From the NCBI RefSeq assembly GCF_011039085.1, contig NZ_JAAKEI010000007.1:1-64000 (forward strand): a stretch of 64,000 nt of DNA. The letters run 5' to 3'. Positions 51,609 through 61,398 of this stretch are shown one piece after another. The notes under the pieces are model-generated. The model saw only the letters and a list, made by a program, of their open reading frames with translations, ran no database searches and was not told the origin of the DNA. This DNA is from Desulfovibrio sp. ZJ369 (GTDB taxonomy: Bacteria > Desulfobacterota > Desulfovibrionia > Desulfovibrionales > Desulfovibrionaceae). How positions within the stretch are numbered: the stretch's first letter is position 1; each line of letters starts with the position of its first letter. Made by a program: the position numbers and the translations under genes.

Positions 51609-52134
51609 CGTTGCGCACATGCTGCGGCCAGGCGTAGGGAATGCCCGGATCATCAACGGGCAAACGCTCGCTTTCAGCCGGATCATGGGGGATATCCGCG
51701 CAGTTGCAGATCAGCGCCGGGGCCTTGCCCAACGCCGTGAAGCCGTACCAGACGCCCACCGGAATGCGCAGCAGGCCGTAGCAGTCAGGTCTGCCCAGGT
51801 TCAGTTCGCACAGCCTGCCCTGTGTGATTGAGGCGGGCCGGTCGTCGTAGAGCACGATTTTGAGCAGGCCGCAGGGCACGGCAAAATGCTGCGTCTGGCG
51901 GCTGTGTCGCTTCCAGGCCTTTATTGCGCCGGGCAGCACTTCCGAAAAATAAATCTCGCCAAAGCCCGCGTGAAAATCCGGAAGCAGGGGCGAATCCGGC
52001 CGCAGCATGTGCAGCACAGGGCCGCCGTGAGCGGGAATTACCTTCAGGGGCTGAAAGAGCGCGCCCGCCACGCCCACGTCCCGCGCCGCCATATCCGATG
52101 CCGGATCCCTGCCGTATGCACGCGTACCGCCCAT
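51595..52134 (-). CDS. RmlC-like cupin, sugar nucleotide 3,5-epimerase family
   Basis: A 179-residue cupin of the dTDP-4-dehydrorhamnose 3,5-epimerase family. Motifs FGEIYFSEVLPGAIKAWKRH, QTQHFAVPCGLLKIVLYDD and RIPVGVWYGFTALG match RmlC. Linkage to CDP-glucose dehydratase suggests that it epimerises CDP-4-keto-6-deoxyglucose and not the dTDP sugar. The start overlaps the dehydratase stop (TGATG). The last codons (NEGIL and TGA) lie inside the palindromic repeat, so the native C-terminus may have been changed by it. Confidence 0.82.
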   Translation of the reverse strand: MGGTRAYGRDPASDMAARDVGVAGALFQPLKVIPAHGGPVLHMLRPDSPLLPDFHAGFGEIYFSEVLPGAIKAWKRHSRQTQHFAVPCGLLKIVLYDDRPASITQGRLCELNLGRPDCYGLLRIPVGVWYGFTALGKAPALICNCADIPHDPAESERLPVDDPGIPYAWPQHVRNEGIL

Positions 52135-53252
52135 CAGCGCACCCAGACCTGGCCGCGCTGTTCCGCGGCGTTGACGTAGGCCGCGATCTGGCCCTGGCTG
52201 AAATCCAGCATGCCCTGCTTGTCCCCTTGGCCTTGATAGAAACGATGATACCACTCCGCCGTGTAGCGGATGGTTTCCTCAAAGGTGAGGGTAGCCTTCC
52301 AGCCAAGATGCGCCAGGGCTTTGTCGCAGCAAAGCTTGAGCAGCGTGCATTCTTTCATCTCCGCCTGCCCGGCCGTGTTCATGCGGCTCTCAAAGCCCGG
52401 CCAGTGACGGGCCAGGGCTTCCGCCACTTCGGCTACGGTATTGTTCACATCCGCCGCCGGGCCAAAATTATACGCCTGGCCCCGCGGATCAAAGGCGCAG
52501 CCGCGCGGCGGCTCGCCTTTGCCCAGCAGACGCGCGCCCAGCCAGAGATAGCCTGAAAGCGGCTCCAGCACGAGCTGCCAGGGCCGCGTGGCCCAGGGGC
52601 TGCGAATATGGGCGGCCTGCCCGGCGGCCCAGGCCCGCGCGCAGTCGGGCACGATCCGATCCTGCGCCCAGTCTCCGCCGCCGATCACATTGCCCGCGCG
52701 CACCGTGGCGCAGGCCGGTCCGTCCTTGAAAAAGCTTTGAAAATAGGAGTGGGCGATAATTTCCGCGCAGGCCTTGGAGGCGGAATAGGGATCCGCGCCG
52801 CCCAGATGGTCTGTTTCGCGGTAGCCCCAGACCCATTCGTCGTTGCGGTAGCATTTGTCCGAGGTGATCATGACCACGGCCCGCGTCGTGGGGCAGCCGC
52901 GCACGGCTTCCAGCACGTTCATGCTGCCGAGCATGTTGGTTTCAAACGTATCCGCAGGGTTCGCGTAGGAGCGGCGCACCAGAGCCTGCGCCGCCAGGTG
53001 GAAGACCACATCGGGCCTGAATTCCCGCATGGCGCGGATGAGGCTTTCGCGGTCGCGGATGTCGCCGCGCAGATCCCGCAGGTGATCGGCCAGACGCATG
53101 GCCGCGAAGTGCGAAGGTTCGGTGGGAATGCCGTTGGAAAAACCGGCCACCGTGGCCCCCAGCCGGATCAGCCAGGCCGCCAGCCAGGAACCCTTGAAAC
53201 CCGTATGGCCGGTGATGAAAACCCGGCGACCTTGATATGCATTGGCAAACAT
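52134..53252 (-). CDS. rfbG: CDP-glucose 4,6-dehydratase
   Basis: A 372-residue extended SDR that converts CDP-glucose to CDP-4-keto-6-deoxyglucose. NAD-binding ITGHTGFKGSWLAAWL at the N-terminus, TSDKCYRN, the YSASK catalytic motif (DPYSASKACAEII) and AGNVIGGGDWAQDRIVPD are diagnostic of RfbG. A start at 53252 with AAGGAA upstream is preferred; the frame is open 24 codons further. It acts after RfbF and before the RmlC-like epimerase. Confidence 0.95.
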   Translation of the reverse strand: MFANAYQGRRVFITGHTGFKGSWLAAWLIRLGATVAGFSNGIPTEPSHFAAMRLADHLRDLRGDIRDRESLIRAMREFRPDVVFHLAAQALVRRSYANPADTFETNMLGSMNVLEAVRGCPTTRAVVMITSDKCYRNDEWVWGYRETDHLGGADPYSASKACAEIIAHSYFQSFFKDGPACATVRAGNVIGGGDWAQDRIVPDCARAWAAGQAAHIRSPWATRPWQLVLEPLSGYLWLGARLLGKGEPPRGCAFDPRGQAYNFGPAADVNNTVAEVAEALARHWPGFESRMNTAGQAEMKECTLLKLCCDKALAHLGWKATLTFEETIRYTAEWYHRFYQGQGDKQGMLDFSQGQIAAYVNAAEQRGQVWVR

Positions 53253-53392
53253 GGCTATTCCTTCTTGTGGAAAGGAGAGGATGCTGTTTTTTCTTGTTCC
53301 GGCGATGAAGGCGGTTGCTTTCACTGGGCCGGAGCGGCGCGCGTACCGCGCTGCCTGCTGTTTCTCGTGAGGATTCTCACTGACACGGCTCT

Positions 53393-53543
53393 TAAAGCAT
53401 TTTTTGATTGAAAATATTCATTTTCAATCACTTCGCTGCCATCATTTCGCGGCCAGAACGCGGTCTGGACGCTCATTCGGCGCGAGCGCCAGCTAACGCT
53501 GTCGCCAGAGCGGTTTAGCTGATTTCATTAGCAAACCGCTCTA
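53393..53543. repeat. Mosaic palindromic repeat, copy 14
   Basis: TAAAGCATTTTTTGATTGAA hairpin, CTTCGCTGCCATCATTTCGC, CCAGAACGCGGTCTGG stem, GCGCGAGCGCCAGCTAACGC, then AGAGCGGTTTAGC...CCGCTCTA. Nearly the same composite is at 59144-59280. It splits the rfbF-rfbG gap; the remainder (53253-53392 and 53544-53700) shows nothing recognisable. Confidence 0.9.
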
Positions 53544-53700
53544 TTGTCCGCACCGCGCTTTGGCTCTGCGGGCACGGCTTCGCCCCGCTTCGGCTCTTCC
53601 GCCAGAGCAGAGAGGCCCGGGCGAAAGGGGCCATGCAATGACTGCGGTCAGGAACAAGGCTGGCGCGTGCCAAGGGCGAAAAGACGCTGCCATTCAGCGC

Positions 53701-54465
53701 CTACGCCCAGAAGGCCTGGCCCGATTCCCAGAGTTCGTTCAGCTTGAGGGAATCACGCAACGTATCCATACACTGCCACTGGCCGGGATGCGGATACATG
53801 GCCAGCCGCCCCTCGGCGGCCAGTTGCTGCAAGGGTTCTTTCTCCAGATCACAATTTTCATCTTCGCTCAGATAGTCCAGAAAACGCCGCTCAAAGACGA
53901 AAAAGCCGCAGTTGATGTATTCGTCGAGCACCGGCTTTTCCTCCCAGGAAAGGATCTTGCCGCCCGCGCCCGTGCGCACTGTGCCGAAACGTGAGGGCAT
54001 GCGCACGCCGGTAAAGGTGCCGATGGCTCCGGACCGGGTGTGGAATGCCAGCAGTTTGTTCAGATCAATATCCGCCACGCCGTCGCCATAGGTGACCATG
54101 AAACGCTCGCCGTCAATATATTTGGCCACGCGCTTGAGGCGGCCGCCCTTGAGGGTCTCCTGCCCGGTGTCGCAGAGCGTCACGCGCCAGTCCTCAAGAT
54201 GGCCGGCGTGGGCAGTAAGCGCGCCGGTTTTGAGCTCCACGGTGAAATCCGTGTGGCGCATATTGTAGTCATGGAAGTACTGCTTGATCACCTCGCCCTT
54301 GTAGCCCAGCGGCAGGATGAAATCCTTGAAGCCGAAGCGGGCGTAAATGGACATGATGTGCCAGAGCACCGGCCGCCCGCCGATTTCCACCATGGGCTTG
54401 GGTTTGATCGAGGTTTCTTCGCGCAGGCGCGTGCCTTTGCCGCCGCACATGATGATCGTTTTCAT
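53701..54465 (-). CDS. rfbF: Glucose-1-phosphate cytidylyltransferase
   Basis: A 254-residue nucleotidyltransferase making CDP-glucose from CTP and glucose-1-phosphate. The N-terminal signature IIMCGGKGTRLREETSIKPK, IGGRPVLWHIM and the metal site in YGDGVADIDL are characteristic of RfbF. Start at 54465 with GGAGGG upstream. It is the first gene of the CDP-6-deoxyhexose set, separated from rfbG by 448 bp that include a repeat. Confidence 0.95.
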   Translation of the reverse strand: MKTIIMCGGKGTRLREETSIKPKPMVEIGGRPVLWHIMSIYARFGFKDFILPLGYKGEVIKQYFHDYNMRHTDFTVELKTGALTAHAGHLEDWRVTLCDTGQETLKGGRLKRVAKYIDGERFMVTYGDGVADIDLNKLLAFHTRSGAIGTFTGVRMPSRFGTVRTGAGGKILSWEEKPVLDEYINCGFFVFERRFLDYLSEDENCDLEKEPLQQLAAEGRLAMYPHPGQWQCMDTLRDSLKLNELWESGQAFWA

Positions 54466-54567
54466 AGGCCCTCCCGGTGTCGCTTTGAAACCTGCCCCGC
54501 AGGACTCGGCTACCTGTAGCAGAAGCCGGGGCGGAAAAAAAGCCCCGGCGCCCCCCGGCAACGGGCT

Positions 54568-54596
54568 TTGCAATATGCGGCCTGTTGCGCTATAGT
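54568..54596 (+). promoter_or_regulatory. Predicted promoter of the lipoprotein gene at 54647
   Basis: TTGCAA and TATAGT are separated by 17 bp, about 50 bp upstream of the start codon; one of the best matches in the window. Confidence 0.65.
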
Positions 54597-54618
54597 ATTT
54601 CCGTTACAGTGATACTAT
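54592..54618. promoter_or_regulatory. Inverted repeat overlapping the -10 box
   Basis: ATAGTAT and ATACTAT, exact complements 13 bp apart, straddle the expected transcription start. This position fits an operator, with no regulator assigned. Confidence 0.4.
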
Positions 54619-54646
54619 CGCGCCCTGGCGCGCAAACGAGGTAGTT

Positions 54647-55306
54647 ATGAATATTCTGCGCAGGCCGTCCCCCTTTCTGCTGGCGGCGGCTTTACTGGTG
54701 GCCCTGCTCGCGGCCTGCTTTGCTTCCGGCCCGCAAAAAACCCTGAACAAGCTGGCTGAGGCCCTGAACAAGAACGACAGCGCGGCTTTTCTTTCCCAAT
54801 TGGATATAAAAATGTTTGCGGCCAATCAGATCAAAAATCTCACCCGCGAGGATCAAGCCCTGAGTTCGCTCGACTCCCTGGGCCGTATGCTGGGCCTTGG
54901 CGGCATGGATGACCTTTTGGGCAGCGTGATGGACATGGAGAGGCGTCTGCAAAAGCAGTATGTGCGCGGCGTGAGCAGCGGCGAACTGATGGCCCGGTGC
55001 CGCGAAGCGCAAAGCCCGGATTGCCCCTGGACGCCGGAAGCGCTGCAGAATGCCGAGATTACCCAACTGAGCGACACGGCCGCCGTGGCCAAAGTCACAA
55101 CCCCGGCCCGGATGACCAGTTGGCTGGCCCTGCAAAAGAGAGGCGACAATTGGCTGGTGGTGGGACAGGCGGTTCTGGAAAGCACGGCCAGGGACTATGC
55201 GCAGGGCAAGACGCCGCCTGCGGCCGCAGGCGCGCCGCTGCGCAAAGACAGGCCCGACGCGGAACCCGCGGATAAGCCCGCCAGCGAGGGCGTCATGACT
55301 ATTTAG
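54647..55306 (+). CDS. Lipoprotein of unknown function
   Basis: A 219-residue predicted lipoprotein: N-terminal hydrophobic segment with lipobox LLAAC (residue about 24). The mature part starts TLNKLAEALNKNDSAAFLSQLD, which resembles the small alpha+beta domain of DUF2939-like proteins, and contains ALQKRGDNWLVVGQAVL. The C-terminal 35 residues are charged and proline-rich. Function unknown. The TAG stop is the start of the perfect palindrome at 55304-55340. Confidence 0.75.
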   Translation: MNILRRPSPFLLAAALLVALLAACFASGPQKTLNKLAEALNKNDSAAFLSQLDIKMFAANQIKNLTREDQALSSLDSLGRMLGLGGMDDLLGSVMDMERRLQKQYVRGVSSGELMARCREAQSPDCPWTPEALQNAEITQLSDTAAVAKVTTPARMTSWLALQKRGDNWLVVGQAVLESTARDYAQGKTPPAAAGAPLRKDRPDAEPADKPASEGVMTI

Positions 55307-55340
55307 AGCGTTTTGCTCATTTCATGAGCAAAACGCTCTA
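55304..55340. repeat. Perfect 37-bp palindromic repeat, copy 15
   Basis: TAGAGCGTTTTGCTCAT and ATGAGCAAAACGCTCTA around a TTC centre: the simplest complete unit of the family. It lies between convergent genes and starts at the lipoprotein stop codon. Confidence 0.95.
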
Positions 55341-55418
55341 CGCAGAAAGGTCATGGGCAAGGTGAGCCTGCGGGAAAAAGCATATCCTGTTGACAACGCT
55401 TTTCCCCGGTATTCTGCC

Positions 55419-56606
55419 TCAGGATCTGTAATCCGAATTCAGCGTGACGTATTCATGCCCCAGATCCGAGGCCTGCAAAACATATGTGCCCGGCCCGTCG
55501 CCCAGGCTGATGTCCACCGTCACATCCCTGGCCTTGAGCAGTTCGGCCAGCTTTTCCTCCTGATCGTCATTCACGGGCCGGCCCTTGCAAAAGCGCTCCA
55601 CCCCGCAGAGCCGCAAGCCCACCTGGGCCGGGTCGAAGCGCGCGCCGCTGTAGCCCACGGCCGTGACGATACGCCCCCAGTTGGCGTCCCCGCCGTAGAT
55701 GGCCGTCTTGACCAGCTGGGAATGCCCCACGCTGCGCGCCACGCGCGCGGCGTCCGCGTCGTCCGCCGCGCCGGTCACGCTGATATGGATCACCTTCTTC
55801 GCCCCTTCGCCATCCATGACCAGCATATGCGCAACCGTGCCCAGAATGGCGGTGAGCGCCTCTTCCAGGAGGGTCAGATCAGCTGTGTTGCGGGCGGCAA
55901 CGCCGGACGCGCCGTTGGCCAGGCCCAGAATGGTGTCGTTGGTCGAGGTGTCGCCGTCCACACTGACCCGATTGAAGGTTTTTTCCACGGCCCGGCCGAA
56001 CATGGCCTGCCAGGGGGCACGCGCAACGCTCGCGTCCGTGAGGGCCACGCAGAGCATGGTAGCCATGTTCGGGCAGATCATGCCCGCGCCCTTGGCCATG
56101 ACCGTCAGCCGCACCGTGCCCCCGGAAAGCGCCAGCTCGCGCGCGGCAAACTTGGGAAAAGCGTCCGTGGTCATGAAGGCGCGGGTAAAGCCCTCGGCGT
56201 CGCGGCTGCCCAGGCTTTGCGCCAGAGCAGGGACGGCCGCGCGCCAGAGATCCATTTTGAGCGGCGCGCCCACCACGCCCGTGGAGAGGGGCAATATTTC
56301 ATGCGGGGCAAGCCCGATGGCCTCGGCCGCCATTGCCTGCGTGGCGCGGCAGTCGGCAAGGCCCTGTTCGCCGGTGCAGGCGTTGGCCTGGCCGGAATTG
56401 GCCAGCACCGCGCGGGCCGTGCCGTATCGGGCCAGAATTTCCTGGCAGACCAGCACGGGCGCGGCCTTGAAGACATTTTGGGTAAACATGCCGGCCAGCA
56501 CGCAAGGCCGGTCGGATACAATCAGCCCCAAATCGTCGCGGCCCGGCTTCTTGAAACTGGCTGCCGCGGCTCCGGCCCTGAACCCTTTGGGAAGATCGTC
56601 GATCAT
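55419..56606 (-). CDS. argJ: Bifunctional ornithine acetyltransferase / N-acetylglutamate synthase
   Basis: A 395-residue enzyme of the cyclic arginine pathway that transfers acetyl from N-acetylornithine to glutamate. The self-cleavage threonine is in MICPNMATMLC, the family site where the precursor splits into alpha and beta chains. N-terminal FRAGAAAASFKKPGRDDLGL and C-terminal LGHEYVTLNSDYRS are characteristic, and length is normal. GAGG lies upstream of the ATG. No other arg gene is adjacent. Confidence 0.96.
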   Translation of the reverse strand: MIDDLPKGFRAGAAAASFKKPGRDDLGLIVSDRPCVLAGMFTQNVFKAAPVLVCQEILARYGTARAVLANSGQANACTGEQGLADCRATQAMAAEAIGLAPHEILPLSTGVVGAPLKMDLWRAAVPALAQSLGSRDAEGFTRAFMTTDAFPKFAARELALSGGTVRLTVMAKGAGMICPNMATMLCVALTDASVARAPWQAMFGRAVEKTFNRVSVDGDTSTNDTILGLANGASGVAARNTADLTLLEEALTAILGTVAHMLVMDGEGAKKVIHISVTGAADDADAARVARSVGHSQLVKTAIYGGDANWGRIVTAVGYSGARFDPAQVGLRLCGVERFCKGRPVNDDQEEKLAELLKARDVTVDISLGDGPGTYVLQASDLGHEYVTLNSDYRS

Positions 56607-56678
56607 TTTGCAACCTCACTCAGGCGATGCTCTGATGTTTTACACGCTTGCATCCTGCCCGGCCACGCGCAATGATCC

Positions 56679-56839
56679 TAAGAGCATTTTGCTTTTGAAA
56701 TTATTCAATTTCAAAAGCGGCGCTGCCATCATTTCCCCGCAAGCGGGACAAGCGCCTGAAAAGCGTGGTTTTCAGGCGCATTCGGCGCGGGCGTCCGCTC
56801 CCGCGGCCGCCAGAGCATTTTCAAAGAGAAAATGCTCTA
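56679..56839. repeat. Mosaic palindromic repeat, copy 16
   Basis: Near-identical in order to 1-144: CTTTTGAAATTATTC hairpin, GGCGCTGCCATCATTTC, GCCTGAAAAGCGTGGTTTTC stem, CGGCGCGGGCGTCCGCTCCC, then the AGAGCATTTTC/GAAAATGCTCT hairpin. It carries an extra CCCCGCAAGCGGGACAAGC. A further half-module (TAGAGCTTTTTGCTCATGAA) lies at 56900-56933. Together they fill the gap between argJ and fusA. Confidence 0.9.
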
Positions 56840-56965
56840 ATGGACCAGGGCGTATGCAACTCGCGGGAATTTCGCACTATCTGCAAAATTCCCGCGAGTA
56901 GAGCTTTTTGCTCATGAAAGCAGCTCAACGCCGTTTGCCGCGGCCTGCGGCAAAAAGGCCCGCAG

Positions 56966-59044
<2,079 letters not shown>

Positions 59045-59143
59045 GGTATTCCTCCATACTGCGGAAGCGGTGGTATACAACCGACGCCGCTTCCTTGCGG
59101 ACGCGGCGTCGGAAGATGTTGGCGGATGCGGCCGGCGGCCTCT

Positions 59144-59280
59144 TAGAGCATTTTTTGATTGAAAATATCCATTTTCAATCATTTCGCGTCCAGAACGCGG
59201 TCTGGACGCTCATTCGGCGCGGGCGCCAGCTAACGCTGTCGCCAGAGCGTTTAGCTCATTTCATGAGCAAAACGCTCTTA
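59144..59280. repeat. Mosaic palindromic repeat, copy 17
   Basis: TAGAGCATTTTTTGATTGAA hairpin, then ATTTCGCGTCCAGAACGCGG, CGCTCATTCGGCGCGGGCGC and a terminal AGAGCGTTTAGC...AACGCTCTTA hairpin. It sits within the str operon between rpsG and fusA, and its right end supplies the TAA stop of rpsG. Confidence 0.9.
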
Positions 59281-59748
59281 CCAGCGATAGTGGGCAAAGG
59301 CCTTGTTGGCGTCGGCCATGCGGTGCGTGTCTTCGCGCTTCTTCACCGCGCCGCCGCGACCGTTGTAGGCATCCAGCAGTTCGGCGGAAAGTTTGGACGT
59401 CATGCCCTTTTCGCCGCGCGAACGGGCATAATTGATCAGCCAGCGGATGGACAGGGAGACCTGGCGTTCCGGGCGCACTTCCATGGGCACCTGATAGGTG
59501 GCGCCGCCCACGCGGCGGGCCTTGACTTCCATATGCGGCTTGACGTTGTCCAAGGCCTTTTCAAAAGCGCGCATGGGATCTTCGCCGGTTTTTTCAGCCA
59601 GGGTTTCCAGAGAGCTGTAAAAAATTTTTTCGGCCGCGCCCTTTTTGCCGTCGTACATCAGCCGGTTCACGAATTTGGTGACCAGGCGGCTGGAATAAAG
59701 CGGATCGGGCAGCACTTCCCTCTTGGGAACAGGACCTTTACGGGGCAT
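59278..59748 (-). CDS. rpsG: Ribosomal protein S7
   Basis: The 156-residue S7 protein of the 30S head, matching the family length. Recognisable stretches: [38 protein letters not shown] and [23 protein letters not shown] lies upstream. Second gene of the str operon. Its stop TAA belongs to the terminus of a palindromic repeat that separates it from fusA. Confidence 0.98.
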   Translation of the reverse strand: MPRKGPVPKREVLPDPLYSSRLVTKFVNRLMYDGKKGAAEKIFYSSLETLAEKTGEDPMRAFEKALDNVKPHMEVKARRVGGATYQVPMEVRPERQVSLSIRWLINYARSRGEKGMTSKLSAELLDAYNGRGGAVKKREDTHRMADANKAFAHYRW

Positions 59749-59904
59749 GGGGTTTCTCCTTTACAAAGCGCATTGCGGCGTCACCAACCCCGCCCCGCGC
59801 CCGGATATGCCGCAACAGCCGCCACACGCGGCCCCTTGGCAGTCTATTCCGGTGCGGGACATGGCGCACGCCGGACAAAGGAAAACAATTCGCCGAATCT
59901 GCGT

Positions 59905-60276
59905 CTACTTGGGCCGCTTGGCGCCGTATTTGGAACGGCTCTTGCGACGATCAGCCACGCCGGAGGTATCCAGCGTGCCGCGCACAATGTGATAACGCAC
60001 GCCGGGAAGGTCCTTGACGCGGCCGCCGCGGATGATCACCACGGAGTGCTCTTGCAGGTTATGGCCTTCGCCGGGAATGTAGGCCGTCACCTCGATGCCG
60101 TTGGTCAGGCGCACGCGGGCCACCTTGCGCAAGGCCGAGTTGGGCTTTTTGGGCGTGGTGGTATACACGCGGGTGCAAACGCCGCGGCGCTGCGGGCAGG
60201 CCTGCAGGGCCGGGGTTTTTTTGCGCTTTACCGACGCCTTCCGCTCAATGCGGATAAGCTGGTTGATCGTGGGCAT
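59905..60276 (-). CDS. rpsL: Ribosomal protein S12
   Basis: The 123-residue S12 decoding-centre protein. The start at 60276 is set by [19 protein letters not shown] with GGAGG upstream. [17 protein letters not shown] and [17 protein letters not shown] carry the lysines whose substitution gives streptomycin resistance; both are wild-type. First gene of the str operon, followed 156 bp later by rpsG. Confidence 0.98.
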   Translation of the reverse strand: MPTINQLIRIERKASVKRKKTPALQACPQRRGVCTRVYTTTPKKPNSALRKVARVRLTNGIEVTAYIPGEGHNLQEHSVVIIRGGRVKDLPGVRYHIVRGTLDTSGVADRRKSRSKYGAKRPK

Positions 60277-60329
60277 TATATTCCTCCATAATGCGCAACA
60301 GTTGAACCGACAAAACTCCAAGAGGGTTG

Positions 60330-60359
60330 GACATAGCCCACCGGGGCATACTCTGTCAA
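60330..60359 (-). promoter_or_regulatory. Predicted promoter of the rpsL-rpsG-fusA operon
   Basis: TTGACA and TATGTC on the minus strand are separated by 18 bp, about 54 bp upstream of the rpsL start. The -35 box is a perfect consensus match. Confidence 0.65.
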
Positions 60360-60456
60360 GGGCGCGGGCGGGGCCGATGCCTTTGCCCCCGGCCGTGTCG
60401 CCGGCAACCGCCCTTTCTCCGCAATCGGCGTCAGATGAAGCGGGCCGAAGGTAGTC

Positions 60457-61305
60457 CTATGGGCACGGCGTGAGAAACGAGGCCCGCTCTTCCCGCACTA
60501 TCCCCAGAATTTCTTCCATATGGGCCAGGGTCGGACGCCCCTTGTTGCTTGTCAGCAGATGCAAAAGGCGGTCCACAGCCTCGCGGCGGGTGGCGGTGAA
60601 GCGGCTGTCACCAAGCAGATTTCTGCGTCCCAGCAGGGCCAGGATTTTTCCCTGACGGGCCACAAGGCCCGCATGCACCTTGTACAGGGGCTCAAGCGTG
60701 TCGCTCTCGGCCGCGGCCAGGACCATGATCGAAGTCGTATACAGGCGCTCCAGAAACAGGCCGTACAAATGCGCGCCCAAAAGACGCAGATGGGCTTCGC
60801 TTTCCGACGCTGCCTTGAGCATGGCTGTGAGCTGCGCCTCAATGCGCCGGACAATGATTTCACGCCCGGCCGCTCCTGTCGGATCCTTGCGCAGCACGGC
60901 CCGTTCCGTTGCGGTCAGGCCGGGCAGGTGTATGCCGGGATTCAGTTTTTGCAGCAGCCTGTTCTCCTGCACGGCCTCCTCGGGTTTGCCGAAAAACAAC
61001 GCATAGGTCCGATCCGAAGCCACCATGCCACTGAGCACCGCCGTCTGATCCCAATCGCCGGGCTGGGGGCAGATGTCTTTGGGCACGGTCAACCCGATCT
61101 GATACGCAAAGCCTGCTTCCTTGAGCAGCCCGATTTCATCCAGACCCTGCCGCAGGGCCCGGAGATCCAGCAGCGGGCGCATGGCCGCCACCACCGCGGC
61201 CGGGCTCTCGCTGCCGCCCGCGGCCGCCAGAGGGGAGCGCGGCATAAAAATCAGGCACAGGCAGACCAGGCAAGTGACGAGAAAGGACATGTTTGCGCGC
61301 GGCAT
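60457..61305 (-). CDS. Exported protein of unknown function
   Basis: A 282-residue protein with a signal peptide (FLVTCLVCLCLIFMPRSPLAAAGG). The mature chain is helical: LLDLRALRQGLDEIGLLKEAG, VPKDICPQPGDWDQTAVLSG and RIEAQLTAMLKAASESEAHLR. I recognise no catalytic motif. GGAGG precedes the ATG. It lies between valS upstream and rpsL downstream on the same strand, 93 bp after valS, and may be transcribed from the valS promoter. Confidence 0.7.
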   Translation of the reverse strand: MPRANMSFLVTCLVCLCLIFMPRSPLAAAGGSESPAAVVAAMRPLLDLRALRQGLDEIGLLKEAGFAYQIGLTVPKDICPQPGDWDQTAVLSGMVASDRTYALFFGKPEEAVQENRLLQKLNPGIHLPGLTATERAVLRKDPTGAAGREIIVRRIEAQLTAMLKAASESEAHLRLLGAHLYGLFLERLYTTSIMVLAAAESDTLEPLYKVHAGLVARQGKILALLGRRNLLGDSRFTATRREAVDRLLHLLTSNKGRPTLAHMEEILGIVREERASFLTPCP

Positions 61306-61398
61306 ACTGCCTCCGCTTTTTCCGGCTCACTGTGGCGGGGAAATGGCTCCCTTGCGGGGCAAAAGCCCGCACAGGCCCGTGGCGCGTTGATTGCTCGC

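Noticed and set aside
53544-53700. Possible small gene between the repeat and rfbF
   Set aside because: The plus-strand frames here run antisense into rfbF and have no ribosome-binding site or recognisable sequence.
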